Positions 60,620-64,000 of a DNA stretch of 64,000 bases are shown piece after piece. The notes under the pieces were generated by a model, which was given only the letters and a program-made list of their open reading frames with translations, did not search any database and was not told the DNA's origin. Origin of the DNA: Erythroxylum novogranatense (lineage: Eukaryota; Streptophyta; Magnoliopsida; Malpighiales; Erythroxylaceae); assembly GCA_029891385.1 (NCBI GenBank), contig CM057224.1:31203005-31267004 (forward strand). The letters are read 5' to 3'. The translations under genes were made by a program, and so were the position numbers. Numbering within the stretch: position 1 is the first letter of the stretch; each line of letters opens with the position of its first letter.

Positions 60620-61148
60620 TGTAACACCCCACTCTCGCAATGACCTGAACCCGGTATCGATGGTAATATCTGAATCCGTGCCCCGCGAGGGTGGCGTGTT
60701 AAAATACTCAATCGGTCAGAAATCGGTATTTTTTTTTAAATCACAACACAATATATGCAGAAATCGATACTCAAATTAGGCCCTTATTCATTCATAAACA
60801 TTTTCACTTAACACAATTTTCAATAGCCATTCGACCCCTTTCATAATTACAAAACACTTGAGTCATTTCAAAAATACAAAATTTATGCAAAATTTTCGAA
60901 ATTTACGATTCAATGCAAAATAACAAAACACAAATGCAGACACGAACTGATCCCGACCTCTATCCTTCACTTGAATGCTGCATGTATACTCTCGTTGGCC
61001 TAACAGGGTATTCTTCTGGTCCTAAAAATATTTGCAAATTTTGGGTGAGTTTTACGAACTCAGCGAGTGACCATCATCGATGGCTCACCCAGTCACATAA
61101 CACATAATTCACACACATCTCACTTTATTTCACGTTCAATATATTTAA
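60620..61148 (-). mobile_element. LTR-F3: family F gypsy LTR, 3' part, minus strand
   Basis: It begins TGTAACACCCCACTCTCGCAA and follows 38400-38930 closely (GGTAATATC, ACTGATCCCGACCTCT, the CTAACAGGGTATTCTTC hairpin area, GACCATCATCGATGG). It is interrupted at about 61148 by LTR-E; its remainder lies beyond the window. Confidence 0.8.
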
Positions 61149-62123
61149 AGTTGGGCCCCAAAATTTTTATGAATTTATTTAATTTCTTGCTTACTTTAAG
61201 TATTTTTTTATTTTGCTTTAATTGATTTAATTAGGTGTGTATATAGATATATTTTATGTTGGGCTTGGAAATTTGAAGTTAGAAATTAAGTGTAGAGTTA
61301 GAACTTAAAAGTTAGAAGAATGGGCTTTGAGTTTAAGTGGTTAGTGTAGTGGGCTTGTAGTTATAAGAGAGGAGAGCCCAAAGGAAGGGAGGAGAGCTTT
61401 AGGAGAGCTCAAAACTATGTAGTTTTGATGGGAGGCTTTAAGTTAAAGCTAATGACTTAAGTGAATTGGAGAGGAGTAGAGAAGTGTCGTAGAACCTAAA
61501 GGAGAATAGAAGAAAAATGTGAGCAACCAAAGGAAAGGAGACTTTCGGCCAAGGAGAGGAAGGAGAGCCGTAGGAGGCTTGAGGGAAAGGAGAAAGAAGA
61601 AGAAAAAGTGAAGAAAAATCAAGTAGTAAGGTAAACTACCATCTCCCTGAGTAGGGTTTCGAAAATGGGATGAAACGGGGCTTAGGGTTTGTGTAAAGTT
61701 TGAAGGGAGAGGTGAGATCTATGGGTTTTTGTGTTTTCCTAAGCTAGGGTTTGGTTGTTTTAGCTTAAATGGGCTATGGGTAGGTTAGGTTTAAGACTTC
61801 GTTATCGATTTATCGATTCTTGAATGTTTCGACTTTTTCAATGAGTTTCGAAATGTGTTTTATTGAAGGGAACCAAGGAAACCTCACTCAAGAGAGAGAG
61901 GAAGAGCAGTCGTGAATCCGGATTTCCGACGATAGGTGGGTAACATCTTTATAGTTATTGTGTAATGGACAAAGCCCTATGTGTGCTATCTTTGTTATAC
62001 TATGTGCATATTGAAAATGAAATTTTGTGTTTGAGAGGAAAGAATGGAACTTTGATGATTGAAAGAGTGAGATAAGCATAAATTGTGAATCTTGTGTTTT
62101 GAAATGTGAGCATATTGATTGTG

Positions 62124-62282
62124 TTTGGGCGAGAGAGAACCCCTTTGTGAAGTCACGTGCACGTTGACCCCCATTAGCCTTCTCCCGGCTACCTGCTTTA
62201 GGCTTACGAGATCTGAAAAATGGACTTGTCGTGATTACGGTAAACTTCGGTTTCTGTCGTGTTTATGGAACTCTCGAGCCAA
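62124..62282 (+). repeat. Hairpin-rich domain of LTR-E
   Basis: TTTGGGCGAGAG (62124) can pair with CTCTCGAGCCAA (62271-62282). Inside, TTCTCCCGGCT and GTCGTG..TACGG..GTCGTG repeats match LTR-D 13095-13210. It lies within the apparent second intron. Confidence 0.5.
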
Positions 62283-63455
62283 TTGTGTGCATTTCATCAT
62301 TTATAAGTGTTTATGATGCATAATATGGGTTTTAGTTGCAAGATGATCCTATGTTATGCCTTATGTGATGAGTTGAGTAAATTGTGAGTTATGTGATAAA
62401 GTTGAGTTTTCAACCTATTATGTAAATTGCTAATGCTTTGGATTATAAATTGTGTGTGTGTGGCTCATTATGTGATGGCTATAAATTTGTTAGCCACTGA
62501 GCCGTGTTAGATCACCCCATTCTCCCTCCTCAGGTGCAAATTCTAGTTGATTGTGGAACCTTGCAAGGCATCGAACAAAAACTCCAAGAACTCTAGAAAC
62601 TTTTGTATTAAGTTAGTAACTAGCTTTTGGAATAGCTTTGTAAGCATATCGATCATTGAGCATCTCATCTTTTGTATTTTTTGCTTTATTATGACGAATA
62701 TGCCAATATGTAACCAAAGCTATGTATGAATCTTTGTTGTGATCTGGGATGTGAATGAGAGCTTTAATACTCTCCATCTTGTGAAAATGTTGATTTTCGA
62801 TCTGTGTATGGCTTTGAATTAGTTTGTGCATGAGTAATTGTATTTTGAGTGGTTGCTGGGTTTTGGCTCTGGGAGAGCTTGCTGGAAATGTGGATAGGTT
62901 GATGAGTTGTGGAAGTTTCTGCAGATTTCGGGTATGCTGTGTTTTCTGCAGATTTCTGGATTGGTACAAGTAGTATGGGGTCATTTAAGGTTGTTGAGAG
63001 TGTTAGCTTGGCTGTAGAACTCTCCTAGGATGATTTATGAGTCATTTATGATGAGTTAAATTGGTAGGTAAGAGTCGTTGGATTTAAATGTAGGTGCTGT
63101 CAAAGAGACAGATTGGTAGCAGAAGCTTTGAGTCCACTTTTGACCCATATAGAGTTGGAATATAGGTAAGTAGTCTTCATGAAAGTTGTAGATAATTCTT
63201 TTACCTTTCCATAGACACTAAGTTTACTAAATTTGGAGATCTGGGTCAAAATTTATGAAGGTCGGAAGTACTGATGCTGTTAGGGAGAGCTGGTTGCTCG
63301 GTCCTTGTGTTAAAAATATGTTTCCCTTAGAGGCCGAGCTAGTCTTTGATTCCTTCTTGAAAAATATAGAATTTTCTCTTAGCTTCCCAACGCCTCTGAC
63401 CGTGTCTAATTTGGAGTTCGGAGTCAAAAGTTATGAGGGTTAGAAGTCGGATAGG

Positions 63456-63642
63456 TCAGGCTGTAGGGCAGGTCGCCCAGGCGCTCCCGGGCGAGCGAGC
63501 GCTGTCGGGCTAGCGCCCGGCGCTCGCCCATGCGGGCGAGCGCGCATGCGCGAGCGCCCGCATGCCGGGCGAGCGCGCCCGCAGGCCGGGCGAGCGCCCG
63601 CGCTCGCCCGCCAAGAGCCCGGCATGCCGGGCTCTTGCGAGT
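63456..63642. repeat. Very GC-rich palindromic block of LTR-E
   Basis: About 190 bases of GGGCGAGCGC, GCGCATGCGC, GCCGGGCGAGCGC and CCGGCATGCCGG units in an AT-rich context. ORFs predicted here are composition artefacts. Confidence 0.85.
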
Positions 63643-64000
63643 GATTGGAGGTCGGTTTTGGCTGACCGACCCCCCTCCCTTATTTTAGCCATAACTTTTC
63701 ACACCGACCTCCGATTGAGCTGATTTTCGAACCGATGGATTCCTAAGAAAATTTTATATTTTTCTACACCTGATTTATCATTATTTATTTTAAATTGAAA
63801 AAGGTGATTTAAAACAAAGTGTGGAGGTCGGCTGATTCTTTCTGAACATACTTCACTAATTATAAAATATCTAGAGCTAGAGAGCTCGGATCGAAGTGAT
63901 TCTTGTTTTAAATGAAACTAGAGACATAAACCTACAATTTTTATGAAGAGACCGATTGGCAATTAAGCCCCTAAGATTTTCAAATTCTTACCCGAAGTCG

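Larger units (their letters stand above)
61149..64000 (+). mobile_element. LTR-E: gypsy-type long LTR, runs off the window
   Basis: It opens (A)GTTGGGCCCC at 61149. Order: TATA-like TTATAAGAG near 61361, purine-rich leader 61380-61620, donor GTAAAC at 61631, middle exon 61869-61935, donor GTGGGT at 61936, hairpin domain 62124-62282, CCTCCTCAG acceptor at 62533, short modules near 63170 and 63350, GC block 63456-63642, CCGACCTCC box near 63703, GAGCTCGGATC box near 63880. The end is not reached, so whether this is a solo LTR or full element is unknown. Confidence 0.75.

Noticed and set aside
63440..63692. Arg/Ala/Pro-rich frames
   Set aside because: They come from the GC-rich repeat block of LTR-E; open frames there follow from composition.

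Overview
This window looks like nuclear heterochromatin of a flowering plant, probably a eudicot. It is AT-rich and made almost entirely of nested, decayed retrotransposons. I found no intact host gene and no intact element ORF. Evidence for a plant: Ty1/copia and Ty3/gypsy pol remnants of plant type, initiator-tRNA-Met primer sites (TGGTATCAGAGC), a TRIM element, and a remnant of the plant TTF-zinc-finger hAT transposase family.

Layout. 1-1941 is the end of a Ty3/gypsy LTR (family F) sitting in the 5' LTR of a plus-strand copia element (copia-A, 1942-17420). Copia-A is split by a minus-strand copia element (copia-B, 3214-15641, TSD TATTA). The 5' LTR of copia-B is split in turn by a 4.3 kb gypsy-type solo LTR (LTR-D, 10071-14393, TSD AGTCC). 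17421-19034 is unassigned. 19035-35502 is a plus-strand gypsy tandem complex, LTR-internal-LTR-internal-LTR, whose second internal region is interrupted by a 3.6 kb solo LTR (29482-33112). 35503-37815 is an unassigned AT-rich block. 37821-38237 is a complete 417 bp TRIM. 38400-44520 is a minus-strand gypsy LTR (family F) plus pol remnant. 45484-55101 is a structurally complete minus-strand copia element (copia-C) with 1.83 and 1.84 kb LTRs. 55459-57895 is a hAT transposase pseudogene. 58541-59884 is a solo LTR with perfect TSD CTTAC. 60620-61148 is another family-F LTR, broken by a further gypsy-type LTR (LTR-E, 61149 to the window end).

How the parts relate. The strongest signal beyond ordinary annotation is in the long (3.6-4.3 kb) gypsy-type LTRs. 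Several diverged LTRs (A/B/C, solo 29482, D, E, and partly F) share modules: a purine-rich leader that reads like a plant 5' UTR, two apparent introns around a 58-73 nt middle exon, a hairpin-rich domain inside the second intron, repeats of a short module, and a block of lineage-specific palindromes or GC-rich repeats always in the same place. The order of two large module groups is rotated between LTR-D/F and LTR-A/solo/E. I read this as possible LTR-embedded transcription units with a spliced leader and a fast-evolving palindrome slot. This is inference from sequence and is untested.

Limits. Element ends marked by TG..CA plus a TSD are firm. Limits of truncated pieces are good to tens of bases. 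Lineage names (Angela-like, Tekay-like) come from recall of family features, not from a search.
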